From Erwinia sp. E_sp_B01_1 (GTDB lineage: Bacteria; Pseudomonadota; Gammaproteobacteria; Enterobacterales; Enterobacteriaceae), in contig NZ_CP142208.1 of NCBI RefSeq assembly GCF_036865545.1, positions 2,790,001-2,854,000 on the forward strand: a DNA stretch of 64,000 nucleotides, in the 5' to 3' direction. Positions 18,776-29,500 of the stretch are shown here, one piece after another. The notes beneath the pieces were generated by a model. The model saw only the letters and a list, made by a program, of their open reading frames with translations. It was not told the DNA's origin and ran no database searches. Made by a program: the position numbers and the translations under genes. Positions within the stretch are counted from its first letter, which is position 1. Every line of letters starts with the position of its first letter.

Positions 18776-18998
18776 TATTTAAAGAGAAAGTCTGAGCGAA
18801 AGTTCAGACTTTTTTTTGCATGTACCCCAGGAGAGAGGGGTGAGAAGCCTCGACAGGGTTCGACAAAACGGCAGGATAGCCGTTTTGCACAGCTCTGCTG
18901 CCCAAAGGGCGAGGCACATGGACGTGCCTCGTGATCCCCCTCTCTCACCGCCATATTTAAAGAGAAAGTCTGAGCGAAAGTTCAGACTTTTTTTTTGC
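18776..18998 (+). repeat. rtT-like repeat after the second tRNA-Ser (one full unit and a partial)
   Basis: The full unit 18776-18953 is 178 bases and ends with the tRNA 3' segment (CCA at 18951-18953). The partial unit ends after its terminator at about 18998. It is almost identical to the units at 16039-16444; the visible difference is in the few bases after the first T run (TACCCCAGG against TACCTCAGG). Confidence 0.9.
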
Positions 18999-19081
18999 CC
19001 TCCTCCCTCTCAGATCAAAACTTTTGCCTTTCAATTACACTAAATTGGCCGCCTTTCCTTTCTGTATGGATTAAGCCAACC

Positions 19082-19441
19082 ATGTTTAAGCTGCGTATTC
19101 TGATGCTGTTCACCCTGCTAACCCCCCTGACGGGCTGTATAAATATCGACAGCGCCATGATTCACCCGGAGGTTAAAGCCGCCACCTTCAAAGGGCGTCC
19201 CTACAGCGTCGAAAGCTGTCTGTATGAGGCTGCACGTCATCAGCATATGACGTTGGAAGAGGACGATCCCCTCCCCAATGGCATGAAACAATTCAACCTC
19301 TTCGATTCACGGCAAAGACGGATTGCTATGCTGGATGCCTCAAAATTCTCTGACCATCAAACCAGCGTGAATATCTACTATGTCCGTAACGATCCTGCGG
19401 TAGCTCAGAGGATTGATTCGTTAATCCGCTCCTGCAGATAA
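19082..19441 (+). CDS. Small predicted outer-envelope lipoprotein, function unknown
   Basis: A 119-residue protein with an N-terminal signal and a lipobox LTGC whose Cys19 would be lipidated. No domain is recognised. The mature part is mixed and contains two further cysteines (Cys in SVESCLYEA and near the C-terminus), which could form a disulfide. I chose ATG 19082 because it places the signal peptide at the N-terminus; the frame opens 87 bases earlier inside the repeat terminator. It is monocistronic and ends near the terminator at 19561-19583. Confidence 0.75.
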   Translation: MFKLRILMLFTLLTPLTGCINIDSAMIHPEVKAATFKGRPYSVESCLYEAARHQHMTLEEDDPLPNGMKQFNLFDSRQRRIAMLDASKFSDHQTSVNIYYVRNDPAVAQRIDSLIRSCR

Positions 19442-19560
19442 TCACCCCGATCGCCGGAGAAGCGTTGTATGACATTAATGTGAAACCATCCCCGTGAAGG
19501 TTTGGTTTTTCAGCGCCTGGCAGGGGGAAAACTGCGGTACAACCAGATTGCAGGCATAAA

Positions 19561-19583
19561 AAAGCCCGGCGTTAACCGGGCTT
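19561..19583. terminator. Bidirectional terminator between the lipoprotein gene and phoH
   Basis: AAAGCCCGG and CCGGGCTTT form a 9-bp stem with a 5-base loop. The flanking A run on the left gives a T run for phoH on the minus strand. Confidence 0.85.
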
Positions 19584-19603
19584 TGTTGGCAACAGTCAGA
19601 ACA

Positions 19604-20392
19604 TTAGCTGTAGGCCATCAGCGTACGCTGGCAGAGCACCGAGCGGACGCAGTCTTCTTTACCGAAACGCACCACGCCAATCATCTCGTCATCCTCAAAG
19701 CGGGCTAACGCATCGCTGAGGCCTGACTGTACGTGCGACGGCAAATCACACTGGGTGATATCGCCATTGACGATCACGGTGACGTTTTCCCCGAGGCGGG
19801 TCAGGAACATCTTCATCTGGGCGGCGGTGACGTTTTGCGCCTCATCAAGGATCACCACGGCATTTTCAAAGGTTCGTCCACGCATATAGGCGAAGGGAGC
19901 AATCTCTACTTTGCCGATTTCGGGACGCAGACAGTACTGCATAAAGGAAGAACCGAGACGTTTAACCAGAACGTCGTAGACTGGCCGGAAGTAGGGTGCG
20001 AATTTCTCTGAGATATCTCCAGGGAGGAACCCCAGATCCTCATCCGCCTGTAACACCGGACGCGTCACTATAATCCTGTCCACATCCTTATGAATCAGGG
20101 CCTCAGCGGCTTTTGCTGCGCTGAGCCAGGTTTTACCGCAACCGGCTTCGCCCGTGGCAAAGACCAGTTGTTTGCTTTCTATGGCTTTAAGATAGTGCGC
20201 CTGAGCTTCATTCCGGGCTTCAATCGGTGAATGGTCGCGGGTATCACGCGCCATGCCAATTGAATCTAACCCACCCATCTGCACCAGCGAGGTGACCGAT
20301 TCTTCTTCACGCTGACGATGACTGCGTGAATCGCTACGAAGCACGCGTTTTGCTTCACGACGAGCTTTGATCACTGCTTTCTGTCTTCCCAT
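19604..20392 (-). CDS. phoH: PhoH-family ATPase
   Basis: A 262-residue cytosolic P-loop ATPase matching the PhoH core of E. coli. Walker A is GEAGCGKT at 81-88 and Walker B is in VVILDEAQN. The protein starts MGRQKAVIKA; the longer N-terminus annotated for some E. coli PhoH entries is not available here, because the frame is interrupted by a stop near 20486. In E. coli phoH is a phosphate-starvation gene of PhoB; no convincing Pho box was found upstream here. The neighbour order efeUOB-phoH is the same as in E. coli. Confidence 0.93.
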   Translation of the reverse strand: MGRQKAVIKARREAKRVLRSDSRSHRQREEESVTSLVQMGGLDSIGMARDTRDHSPIEARNEAQAHYLKAIESKQLVFATGEAGCGKTWLSAAKAAEALIHKDVDRIIVTRPVLQADEDLGFLPGDISEKFAPYFRPVYDVLVKRLGSSFMQYCLRPEIGKVEIAPFAYMRGRTFENAVVILDEAQNVTAAQMKMFLTRLGENVTVIVNGDITQCDLPSHVQSGLSDALARFEDDEMIGVVRFGKEDCVRSVLCQRTLMAYS

Positions 20393-20989
20393 AGTGGCAC
20401 CTTACAGTTGGTTTCATTTCCCGCATCCTGAGAGTCGATGCGATTACGTGAACGCTTTAGAGGTTTCGGTGGCTTCCTTTTAGCCTTATCTGGCCTTGTT
20501 GAGTAGCGCATAGCCTGCCATAAGCGCAGCCGTGCACCGGTTGAAAATATTTTTTCTTTGGCCGTGAGAATATAAAAGAGAGGAAGTTGTTGGGGAAGTA
20601 TCGCCCTCGCACGAGGTAGCGAAACTTTTTTGGTCGTACTCATGTCCGTCACAGGACTTTACCATTCGCGATCTCCGTATTGAATCTGACAACTCATCTG
20701 ACTACCGCTGTTAATAAAGTGCTACAGATCCCAGCTTCAAATCAACATCTATTTTACTTCTATCGTAACAATTTCTACGGAATTAGCTTTCAGCGCTGCT
20801 GCCGCTATTATTAATTATATTAAAAACAGAGGGTTGGGTTTTTCTTAGGGGGTTATCTGATTCATAAAAAATGATGAAAGGGGCACAAAAAGCCTGGAAT
20901 GGGGAATTTGATTAAAAAACATCCACCCGCGTACGCGAGCGGTGTTTATAAAATTTACCGTGATCCTGCCTGAAGCTTTTAAAACATCT
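20393..20989. other. Intergenic region between efeB and phoH
   Basis: About 600 bases without a supported gene. Near 20912-20943 a GC-rich imperfect hairpin followed on the minus strand by a T run may end efeUOB transcription; CCTGAAG/CTTCAGG (20969-20994) is another stem, overlapping the end of efeB. The 20690-20830 stretch is AT-rich and could hold the phoH promoter. Confidence 0.45.
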
Positions 20990-22276
20990 TCAGGCTTCCA
21001 GTAAAGACTGGCCAAGATAATGCTTATCATCCCTGACGCCCGGTAACACAAAGAAATAACCCCCGCCGATCGGTTTGATATATTCCTCCAGCGCTTCCCC
21101 GTTCAGCCTGTTTTGCACGCTGAGAAAACCCTTCTCCAAATCATGCTGATAACAGACAAAGAGGAGCCCCATCTCCAGCTGGCCAGCGTTAGAGACGCCT
21201 GCCGAGTAGCTGTAGCCACGACGAAGCATCAGATTGCTTTGCGTGGCGGGCGTGCGGGGGTTGGCCAGCCTGATATGCGCATCCAGAGGCGTGATGGTGC
21301 CCTCCGGATCGCTGGCGTAATCGGGCACGTCGTGCTCGTTCTCCATGCCCAGCGGCGCACCACTGTGCTTGACCCGGCCAAAGATCGTCTCCTGTTCACG
21401 TAAGGGAGTGCGATCCCAGAACTCAACATGGAACTGGATAATTCGGGCCGCCTGATAACTGCCGCCCACGGCCCAGGCCGGTTCGCCCTGCCCTGCGGTC
21501 ACCCACAGAATCGAATCCATCAGCGGTTGATTAGTGGTATCCGGGTTACCCGTGCCATCTTTAAAGCCCAGCAGATTGATAGGCGTCTCTTTGCCCTTGC
21601 TGCGGGCAGCATGGTCAGAGATAAAACCTTCACGACGCCAGCGGACGCTGAGCAAATCAGGGGAATGCTTGATGATATCGCGCAGCGCGTGGATCACCGT
21701 GTCGTTGGTGTTGGCACAAATTTGCAGCAGTAAATCACCGTGACAGAGCCGGGCATCCAGTGAGTCATTAGGAAAACGCGTCATGGTCTGAAGCTTCAGC
21801 GGCTTCTGCGCCTCAAGGCCAAAGCGTTGATCAAACAGCGCGGTGCCAACGGATACGGTGATGGTGAGATTATCCGGATAGATCTCCTCGCCCAGAATGC
21901 CGGAATCCATCGGCGGTAAACGGGGATTAGCGATCGGCGGCGCTTTACCCCCTTTGGTCAGAAACTGGATCCGCTGATCCAGCAGCCTGAACAGGCGCTC
22001 CAGATCGGTTTTATCCGTTGCCAGCACATCAAAGGCCACGAGCATCATCGCGGCCTGTTGCGGGGTGGTGATGCCCGCCTGATGCAGGCCATGATAGGGC
22101 TGCGCTTCCTGGCGGGCCGTGGGGGATAACGCCCCCGGTGAGAAGGATTTATCATCCGGGGCGGCATGCACCGGGCAGCCACCGCCAACAGCGAGGGCAC
22201 CGCTGAGGATGCCCATGCCTTTTAACAAACGACGACGCGAGGTCATAGCCGCGTCATCAACAGGTTGCCTTGCCAT
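20990..22276 (-). CDS. efeB: Deferrochelatase/peroxidase EfeB (DyP-type, Tat-exported)
   Basis: A 428-residue periplasmic heme-containing DyP-type peroxidase, third component of the EfeUOB ferrous-iron uptake system. The N-terminal SRRRLLKG is a twin-arginine signal, followed by a hydrophobic stretch. The DyP motif GFKDGTGN is present. It aligns with E. coli EfeB throughout. ATG 22276 begins 6 bases after the efeO stop; an alternative start ten residues downstream (MTSRRR) would also keep the signal. It is cotranscribed with efeO and efeU and presumably Fur-controlled. Confidence 0.95.
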   Translation of the reverse strand: MARQPVDDAAMTSRRRLLKGMGILSGALAVGGGCPVHAAPDDKSFSPGALSPTARQEAQPYHGLHQAGITTPQQAAMMLVAFDVLATDKTDLERLFRLLDQRIQFLTKGGKAPPIANPRLPPMDSGILGEEIYPDNLTITVSVGTALFDQRFGLEAQKPLKLQTMTRFPNDSLDARLCHGDLLLQICANTNDTVIHALRDIIKHSPDLLSVRWRREGFISDHAARSKGKETPINLLGFKDGTGNPDTTNQPLMDSILWVTAGQGEPAWAVGGSYQAARIIQFHVEFWDRTPLREQETIFGRVKHSGAPLGMENEHDVPDYASDPEGTITPLDAHIRLANPRTPATQSNLMLRRGYSYSAGVSNAGQLEMGLLFVCYQHDLEKGFLSVQNRLNGEALEEYIKPIGGGYFFVLPGVRDDKHYLGQSLLEA

Positions 22277-22282
22277 CTACAG

Positions 22283-23407
22283 TTAATCCAGTCCCAGCGT
22301 TCCGCGCAGTCTGGAAAGGTCTTCAGCCAGGGTGGTGATCGGGCCTTTCATCGCGTTACGGTCGGCATCAGTCAGCTTGTCGTAAGATTCGTAACCATCT
22401 TTGGTACGGTATTTAGAGAGAATGCTGTCCACTTTTTTGAAGTTAGCATCGATTTTCGCCAGTAATGGCGCATCGGCTTTCTGCAGCATCGGACGCAGCA
22501 GGGTAACAATTTTTTGCGCGCCGTCAACGTTAGCCTGGAAGTCCCACAGGTCAGTACGGCTGTAACGATCTTCTTCACCCGAGATTTTGCTGGAAGCCAC
22601 TTCCTCGATCAGCCCGGCAGCCCCGCCTACTACTTTACCCGGCGGGAAGGCGAGTTCATCAATCCGCTTTTGCAGATCCAGCACATCGGTGTTGAGCTGC
22701 TCAGCATAACTCTCCATGCCTTTGGTGCTGTTGTCGCCCCACAGCGCTTTTTCCAGGCGGTGGAAGCCGGTGAATTTAGGATCTTCCGCTTTCTTCTCAT
22801 AGTCATCTTCACGGGCATCAATGCTGCCATCGAGGTCGGAGAAGAGTTCCGCAATAGGTTCGATACGCTCGTAATGGCGGCGGGTAGGCGCATACAGGGC
22901 CTTGGCCTTTTCGATGTCACCGGCTTTGATCGCGTCGGTAAACGCTTTGGTACTGGCAACCAGGTCCACCACTTCCTGGGTCACGTAAGCTTTGTATTCG
23001 GTAATCGGACCGGCGAGCTGCATCACATCCGGCTTGCCATCAGAAGCGGCCTGAGTGCCTTTGACAATCAGCTTGCCTTTCGGGTTGCTCAACAGGCCAC
23101 AGGTGAGGTCGTATTCACCGGGTTCAAGGTTAGCGGTGAGTTTCTGAGTAAAGCCTGGCGCGATATTTTCACGCTCTTCCACCACCATCACCCCTTTCAG
23201 GATCTCCCACTCCAGCCCTTTCTGGCTGTTGTTTTTGATAATGAACTGGGTTTTGCCCGCCTTAACGGTGACGCTCATCGGGTCACACTGTTTGTCATTC
23301 ACGGTGATGTTCACCTGGGGAATATCAGCAGCCATTGCCGCAGCAGAACCGGTAAGCAGAGTCAGCAGCGCAGCATTCAGCGCCTGCCGGCGAAAACGAA
23401 GAGTCAT
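22283..23407 (-). CDS. efeO: Periplasmic iron-uptake component EfeO
   Basis: A 374-residue periplasmic protein with a Sec signal peptide (about 1-27), an N-terminal cupredoxin-like domain (about 30-120) and a C-terminal M75/imelysin-type helical domain. The HxxE metal motif is visible in [10 protein letters not shown]. It works with the permease EfeU and peroxidase EfeB in ferrous-iron uptake at acid pH. It lies 53 bases after efeU and 6 bases before efeB. Confidence 0.95.
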   Translation of the reverse strand: MTLRFRRQALNAALLTLLTGSAAAMAADIPQVNITVNDKQCDPMSVTVKAGKTQFIIKNNSQKGLEWEILKGVMVVEERENIAPGFTQKLTANLEPGEYDLTCGLLSNPKGKLIVKGTQAASDGKPDVMQLAGPITEYKAYVTQEVVDLVASTKAFTDAIKAGDIEKAKALYAPTRRHYERIEPIAELFSDLDGSIDAREDDYEKKAEDPKFTGFHRLEKALWGDNSTKGMESYAEQLNTDVLDLQKRIDELAFPPGKVVGGAAGLIEEVASSKISGEEDRYSRTDLWDFQANVDGAQKIVTLLRPMLQKADAPLLAKIDANFKKVDSILSKYRTKDGYESYDKLTDADRNAMKGPITTLAEDLSRLRGTLGLD

Positions 23408-23460
23408 AGTAAATCCCTGTGAAAAGTTAACGTGCCTGCAAGCCAGGCACGGACAAAGGC

Positions 23461-24294
23461 TTAACGCGTCGGGCGCAGTGCACCAGCCTGAGGACGCGCG
23501 GGCATAAAGAACAGCAGCAGTGCAGGAATCAGATAGATAAGCCAGACCGCCACTTCGCTGACGCTTGGCGCTTCCTGGTAACCCAGCATCCCTTCCAGCA
23601 GCGTGCCGGTTAGCGTGCTGGTGGAGAGCGTGTCACTCATATCAAAGGCCAGCGACTGGAAATGATTCCACAGCCCGGCTTCGTGGAAGGCGCGGATGGC
23701 ACCTGCGGCCAGCCCGGCCGCGACAAACAGGATAAACAGGCCGGTCCATTTGAAGAAAACGGCCAGATTCAGGCGCACGCCGCCCCAGTAGATCAGCATG
23801 CCGAGCACCACCGCAGCGGCAAGGCCCAGGATTGCGCCAACCGGGGGAGCCAGCCCCACATCCTGCTGGAAAGCGGCCAGCAGAAAGAAGACCGATTCCA
23901 GGCCTTCACGGGCGACAGCCAGAAACACCATGATAATCAGTGCCCAGCCGCTGTTACTGCCCTTCTGCAGGGCGTGATCCACAGCATCTTCCAGCTGGGC
24001 TTTCACATTGCGGGAGACCTTGCGCATCCAGAACACCATATAAGTGAGGATGCAGACGGCAATCACCGCCACGATCCCTTCAAACAGCTCCTGCTCTTTC
24101 TGCGGGAACTCGCCAGTGGTTTCATTGATAAACCAGCCCACGCCCAGGCATAACGTAGCGGCGACAAACACCCCAACCCACATCGCACCAAACCACTCGC
24201 TGCGGTGGGTTCGCTTAAGATAACTGGCGATCAGACTGACTATCAGCGCGGCTTCCAGGCCCTCGCGTAACATAATTAGAAACGGGACAAACAT
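23461..24294 (-). CDS. efeU: Ferrous-iron permease EfeU (intact)
   Basis: A 277-residue inner-membrane protein of the Ftr1 type with seven membrane segments. The two iron-binding REGLE motifs are both present ([10 protein letters not shown] near residue 10 and [10 protein letters not shown] near 140). E. coli K-12 carries a frameshift in this gene; here the frame is intact. It is first in the efeUOB operon, downstream of a near-consensus Fur box. Confidence 0.95.
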   Translation of the reverse strand: MFVPFLIMLREGLEAALIVSLIASYLKRTHRSEWFGAMWVGVFVAATLCLGVGWFINETTGEFPQKEQELFEGIVAVIAVCILTYMVFWMRKVSRNVKAQLEDAVDHALQKGSNSGWALIIMVFLAVAREGLESVFFLLAAFQQDVGLAPPVGAILGLAAAVVLGMLIYWGGVRLNLAVFFKWTGLFILFVAAGLAAGAIRAFHEAGLWNHFQSLAFDMSDTLSTSTLTGTLLEGMLGYQEAPSVSEVAVWLIYLIPALLLFFMPARPQAGALRPTR

Positions 24295-24352
24295 GCCTGA
24301 GGCCTCAACGGTGAAATAATTTCATCTGTGGTAAAGAAACGTAAATCAAAAC

Positions 24353-24371
24353 GATATCGATTATCATTATC
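24353..24371 (-). promoter_or_regulatory. Fur box of the efeUOB operon
   Basis: Read on the minus strand it is GATAATGATAATCGATATC, matching 17 of 19 positions of the Fur consensus. It lies about 60 bases before the efeU start, where it would overlap the promoter. Confidence 0.85.
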
Positions 24372-24694
24372 GCCAGTAAAAATACAAGAGGCCGCTGAGG
24401 TATTTTCGCAAATTGCGAGCAGGGGCGCGGGCTGGAGCGTGGCAGGAAGGGGAAAGCGAAGCGGAACAAAATGACTGGAAATTAAGGGAGGCTTTGGCTG
24501 AGGTCGCCTGGAAATGGACGTCTGAACGACGCCCCTCCAGACGGCTTACGAACCTGAAGCGATGGGAGCCTGTGCCCTGAACAAAGCATCACGGGTCATG
24601 AACGGCCCGTGCTGAGCTGCCACGGAGGGCGCTTTTTGCGTCTTTGTGAGGGGCAGAGGCTCCCTGAGCCTGCACTTTGCTAATAATTCAGAGA
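24372..24694. other. Intergenic region with imperfect palindromes
   Basis: About 320 bases between the efe promoter and the putP stop, without a gene. It includes CACGGG/CCCGTG pairing near 24588-24611 and the 19-mer CGCTTTTTGCGTCTTTGTG at 24630-24648, which recurs inverted at 16558-16576. The style resembles the palindromic sequence downstream of the first tRNA-Ser array. Confidence 0.6.
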
Positions 24695-26179
24695 TTACAC
24701 TGCGTTGTATTCCGCTTCTGCGGCATCAAAACGTTTGCGGGCTGCGGCTGAGGGTTCACGGCCCATCAGGCTGACAATCAGAATCGCCAGGCTGGCAAAC
24801 AGGAAGCCCGGAATGATTTCGTACAGATCCAGCCAGCCATACTGTTTCCACACCAGCACGGTTACTGCACCGATAATCATACCGGCCAGCGCGCCGTTGC
24901 GGGTCATGCGTTTCCAGATCAGCGAGAACAGCACCACAGGCCCAAAAGCTGCCCCAAAGCCAGCCCAGGCGTAGCTCACCAGACCCAGCACGCGGTTTTC
25001 AGGGTTAGAGGCCAGGGCAATGGCGATCGCCGCCACCAGCAGCACCATCATGCGCCCCACCCACACCAGCTCACGCTGGGTAGCATTCTTACGCAGGAAG
25101 TTTTTATAGAGATCTTCCGTCAGCGCACTGGAGCAAACCAGCAGCTGGCAGCTCAGGGTGGACATCACCGCCGCCAGGATCGCTGAAAGCAGGATACCGG
25201 CAATCCACGGATTGAACAGAATACGGGCCAGCTCAATAAAGATGCGTTCGCCGTTTTCAGAGACGCCAGCAGCCTGGGCGACGTTGTTCTGGAAGTAAGC
25301 GATGCCGAAGAAGCCCACGGCCACCGCACCAGCCAGACACAGGATCATCCAGGTCATGCCGATACGACGAGCGGTGCGGATGGAGCGGTGAGAATCCGCC
25401 GCCATAAAGCGCGCGAGAATATGTGGCTGACCAAAGTAGCCCAGTCCCCAGCCCAGCAGCGAGATAATGGCGACAAAGTTCAGGTTTTTCAGCATATCGG
25501 TATTTTCAAAGCTTTTGGCCTGAATAACCTGCATCGCATCGCCCAGCCCGCCTACGGCAATGATAACCATCACCGGCGTCAGGATCAGGGCAAAGAACAT
25601 CAGCGCAGCCTGAACGGTATCCGTCCAGCTCACGGCCAGGAAGCCCCCAACAAAGGTATAGACGATGGTTGCAGCAGCCCCAGCCCAGAGCGCCGTTTCA
25701 TAGCTCATGCCGAAGGTGCTTTCGAACAGTCGCGCACCAGCCACGATGCCGGAAGCACAGTAGATAGTGAAGAAGATCAGAATAACCAGTGCAGAGATAA
25801 CCCTTAACATTTTGCTGCTGTCTTCAAAACGGCTGGAGAAGAAATCAGGCAGCGTCAGCGCATTATCATGATGTTCAGTCTGTACACGCAGACGACCGGC
25901 CACAATCTTCCAGTTGAGGTACGCGCCGATAGTCAGGCCAATGGCGATCCAGCTCTCGGAAATACCGGAAAGGAAAATAGCCCCCGGCAGCCCCATCAGC
26001 AGCCAGCCGCTCATATCCGATGCCCCGGCTGAAAGCGCGGTAACCATGCTCCCCAGGCTGCGTCCGCCAAGAATATAGTCATCAAAGTTTTTTGTAGACC
26101 GGTACGCAATAAAACCTATCAGCACCATGCCGAGGATATACACGCTAAAGGTCACCATCATTGGTGTACTTACAGTCAT
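24695..26179 (-). CDS. putP: Sodium/proline symporter
   Basis: A 494-residue inner-membrane sodium:solute symporter with about 13 membrane segments that imports proline with Na+. It matches E. coli PutP along its length, including the first helices with the SxxASDMSGWLLMG segment that forms part of the substrate and sodium site. It is slightly shorter at the C-terminus. It is divergent from putA, with shared PutA operators between. Confidence 0.95.
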   Translation of the reverse strand: MTVSTPMMVTFSVYILGMVLIGFIAYRSTKNFDDYILGGRSLGSMVTALSAGASDMSGWLLMGLPGAIFLSGISESWIAIGLTIGAYLNWKIVAGRLRVQTEHHDNALTLPDFFSSRFEDSSKMLRVISALVILIFFTIYCASGIVAGARLFESTFGMSYETALWAGAAATIVYTFVGGFLAVSWTDTVQAALMFFALILTPVMVIIAVGGLGDAMQVIQAKSFENTDMLKNLNFVAIISLLGWGLGYFGQPHILARFMAADSHRSIRTARRIGMTWMILCLAGAVAVGFFGIAYFQNNVAQAAGVSENGERIFIELARILFNPWIAGILLSAILAAVMSTLSCQLLVCSSALTEDLYKNFLRKNATQRELVWVGRMMVLLVAAIAIALASNPENRVLGLVSYAWAGFGAAFGPVVLFSLIWKRMTRNGALAGMIIGAVTVLVWKQYGWLDLYEIIPGFLFASLAILIVSLMGREPSAAARKRFDAAEAEYNAV

Positions 26180-26596
26180 TCACGTTCTCCTATTAATATT
26201 GATGCGCAACCGCCTGAAGCAGTAATGGTCACCACAGGAACGTTGTGGCGCCACCTCCCTGACCAGGGCGGGGTATCCTGCCGTAAACCGCTTTAACGCA
26301 CAAACGATTTAACACAGCAGTTACAGCAATTTCACCATCTGTCACGGGTCATTGTCTGACAGGTTGCACTGGATCACATATTGTCCGGTTGCACCTGCAA
26401 GAAAACCCTTACAAAGCCAGGTTTTATCGCACTTTTGAATTCTGGCCGGATTCTTGCAGCAATATCCATGCCGCTTTTGAATAAGCGGGTTTAAACTCTG
26501 CAAAGGCTGTCACATTTAACATGGTTGCACAAAGTTGCAACTTAAGTGATATTGCTTGCCGACCACGTTATTTTTTATTTCAAGGAGTTTTCAGGC
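26180..26596. promoter_or_regulatory. put control region between putP and putA
   Basis: The 417-base divergent intergenic region should carry both put promoters. It contains the PutA-binding hexamer GTTGCA at 26363-26368, 26388-26393, 26524-26529 and 26534-26539, plus an overlapping inverted copy TGCAAC at 26536-26541. In E. coli the PutA N-terminal domain binds this hexamer to repress both genes when proline is absent. Confidence 0.8.
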
Positions 26597-29500
26597 ATGG
26601 GCACAACCACCATGGGCGTGAAGCTGGATGAAGCCACGCGCGAGCGTATCAAGCTTGCAGCCGGTCAGATTGACCGTACCCCACACTGGCTTATCAAGCA
26701 GGCCATTTTTACTTATCTTGAGCAGCTGGAACAAGGCGATGCCCTGCCCGAAATCCCTTCGCAGACGCTGACGCAGGAAGGTGAAGAGAGCGCACCAGAA
26801 GAGCAGCGTCAGCCGTTTTTACAGTTCGCCGAGCATATTTTGCCGCAGTCCGTGACCCGCGCGGCCATTACCGCCGCGTGGCGCAGGCCTGAAACCGAAT
26901 CGGTCCCTGTATTGCTCGAGCAGGCACGGTTACCTGCGCCTCTGGCTCAGAAAACCTATCAGCTTGCCCACCAGCTCGCTGAGAAGCTTCGGCACCAAAA
27001 GGGGCAACCGGACGCGCCGGAATGGTGCAAAGCCTGCTTCAGGAGTTCTCGCTCTCCTCTCAGGAAGGCGTGGCGTTAATGTGTCTGGCTGAAGCGCTGC
27101 TGCGTATTCCTGACAAGCCAACCCGTGATGCGCTGATCCGCGATAAAATCAGCAACGGCAACTGGCATTCTCATCTGGGCCGCAGCCCTTCCCTGTTCGT
27201 CAATGCCGCCACCTGGGGTCTGCTGTTTACCGGCCGCCTGGTTTCCACCCACAACGAAGCCAACCTGTCGCGCTCGCTGAACCGCATTATCGGGAAAAGC
27301 GGCGAGCCGCTGATCCGCAAAGGTGTGGATATGGCGATGCGCCTGATGGGCGAACAGTTTGTCACCGGTGAAACCATCTCCGAAGCGCTGGCCAATGCCC
27401 GCAAGCTGGAAGATAAAGGGTTCCGGTACTCTTACGATATGCTGGGTGAAGCCGCGCTGACTGCCAGCGACGCCAAAGCCTATCTGCTCTCTTACCAGCA
27501 GGCGATCCATGCTATTGGTAAAGCATCCAATGGCCGGGGCATCTATGAAGGCCCCGGGATCTCGATCAAGCTTTCGGCATTGCATCCCCGCTACAGCCGG
27601 GCGCAGTACGATCGCGTGATGACCGAGCTTTACCCGATCCTGAAATCCCTGACTTTGCTCGCCCGCTCTTACGACATCGGTATCAACATTGATGCTGAAG
27701 AAGCTGACCGCCTGGAGCTGTCGCTGGATCTGCTGGAAAAACTCTGCTTTGAGCCCGAGCTGGAAGGCTGGAACGGCATCGGCTTTGTGATCCAGGCTTA
27801 CCTCAAGCGCTGTCCGTTTGTGATTGACGCGCTGATTGATATGGCCCAGCGCAGCCGCCGTCGTCTGATGATCCGCCTGGTGAAAGGGGCTTACTGGGAC
27901 AGCGAAATCAAGCGCGCCCAGATGGAGGGTCTGGAAGGCTATCCGGTTTATACCCGCAAGGTGTACACCGATATCTCTTATCTGGCCTGCGCCCGCAAAC
28001 TGCTGGCGGCACCCAACCTGATCTATCCTCAGTTTGCCACCCACAACGCCCACACGCTGGCTGCCATCTACCAGATGGCCGGGAATAACTACTATCCGGG
28101 ACAGTATGAGTTCCAGTGCCTGCATGGCATGGGTGAACCCCTGTACGACCAGGTGGTGGGTAAAGTGGCAGACGGCAAGCTAAATCGCCCCTGCCGTATC
28201 TATGCGCCGGTGGGCACCCATGAAACCCTGCTGGCTTATCTGGTGCGTCGCCTGCTGGAAAATGGCGCTAACACCTCCTTCGTTAACCGGATTGCCGATA
28301 ACACGCTTCCCATTGACGATCTGGTGGCCGATCCGGTCACGGAAGTGGAAAAACTGGGCTGCACCGAAGGCGCGGTCGGCCTGCCTCATCCTAAAATTCC
28401 TCTGCCGCGTGACCTGTATGGCGCAAAACGCCAGAACTCTGCCGGTCTGGATATGGCTAACGAACACCGTCTGGCTTCCCTCTCCAGCGCGCTGCTCAAC
28501 AGTGCCCTTCAGCCCTGGCAGGCAGGCCCGCTGATTGACGGTGAACTGGAAGCCGGTGAGGTTCAGCCAGTGATTAACCCCGCCGAGCCTGGCGATATTG
28601 TTGGTTATGTCCGTCATGCCAGCGAAAGCGAAGTTTCACTGGCGCTGGATGCGGCAGTGAATCAGGGCCCAATCTGGTTTGCCACCCCACCGGAAGAGCG
28701 CGCCGCCATTCTGGAGCGTGCAGCGATCCTGATGGAAGGCCAGATGCAGCGCCTGTTGGGTATTCTGGTGCGTGAAGCAGGTAAAACCTTCAGCAACGCC
28801 ATTGCCGAAGTTCGCGAAGCCGTGGACTTCCTGCACTATTACGCCGGGCAGGTTCGCGATGACTTTGATAACGAAACCCACCGCCCGCTGGGGCCGGTAG
28901 TCTGCATCAGCCCGTGGAACTTCCCGCTGGCGATCTTCACCGGCCAGATTGCGGCCGCCCTGGCGGCAGGCAACAGCGTGCTGGCTAAACCGGCTGAGCA
29001 AACGCCGCTGATTGCAGCCGAGGCCGTTTCACTGCTTCACGCTGCTGGCGTGCCGGTTGGCGCGCTGCAATTGCTGCCGGGTCTGGGCGAAACGGTTGGC
29101 GCGCAGCTCACTGGCGATCCACGCGTCCGTGGTGTGATGTTTACAGGTTCAACGGCTGTTGCCACCCTGCTGCAACGTAACCTGGCGGGACGTCTGGATC
29201 CGCAGGGCCGCCCTACCCCGCTGATTGCTGAAACCGGTGGGATGAATGCGATGATCGTCGACTCCTCTGCCCTTACCGAACAGGTCGTGATCGACATTGT
29301 GGCTTCCGCCTTTGACAGTGCCGGACAGCGCTGTTCTGCGCTGCGTCTGCTTTGCGTGCAGGAAGACGTGGCTGACCACACGCTGAAAATGCTGCGCGGT
29401 GCGATGGCCGAGTGCCGGATGGGGAACCCGGAACGTCTCTCTACCGATATCGGCCCGGTGATTGATGCCGAAGCCAAAGAGAATATCGAGCGTCACATTC

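Noticed and set aside
20371..20652. Minus-strand 93-residue frame upstream of phoH
   Set aside because: It overlaps the phoH start in another frame, is basic and low in complexity, and has no recognisable homologue.
20486..20692. Extended N-terminus for phoH in the same frame
   Set aside because: A stop codon at about 20486 lies between this frame and the phoH ATG at 20392.
20969..20994. CCTGAAG/CTTCAGG stem as the efeB terminator
   Set aside because: It overlaps the last codons of efeB and is not followed by a T run on the minus strand; the hairpin near 20912-20943 is a slightly better candidate.
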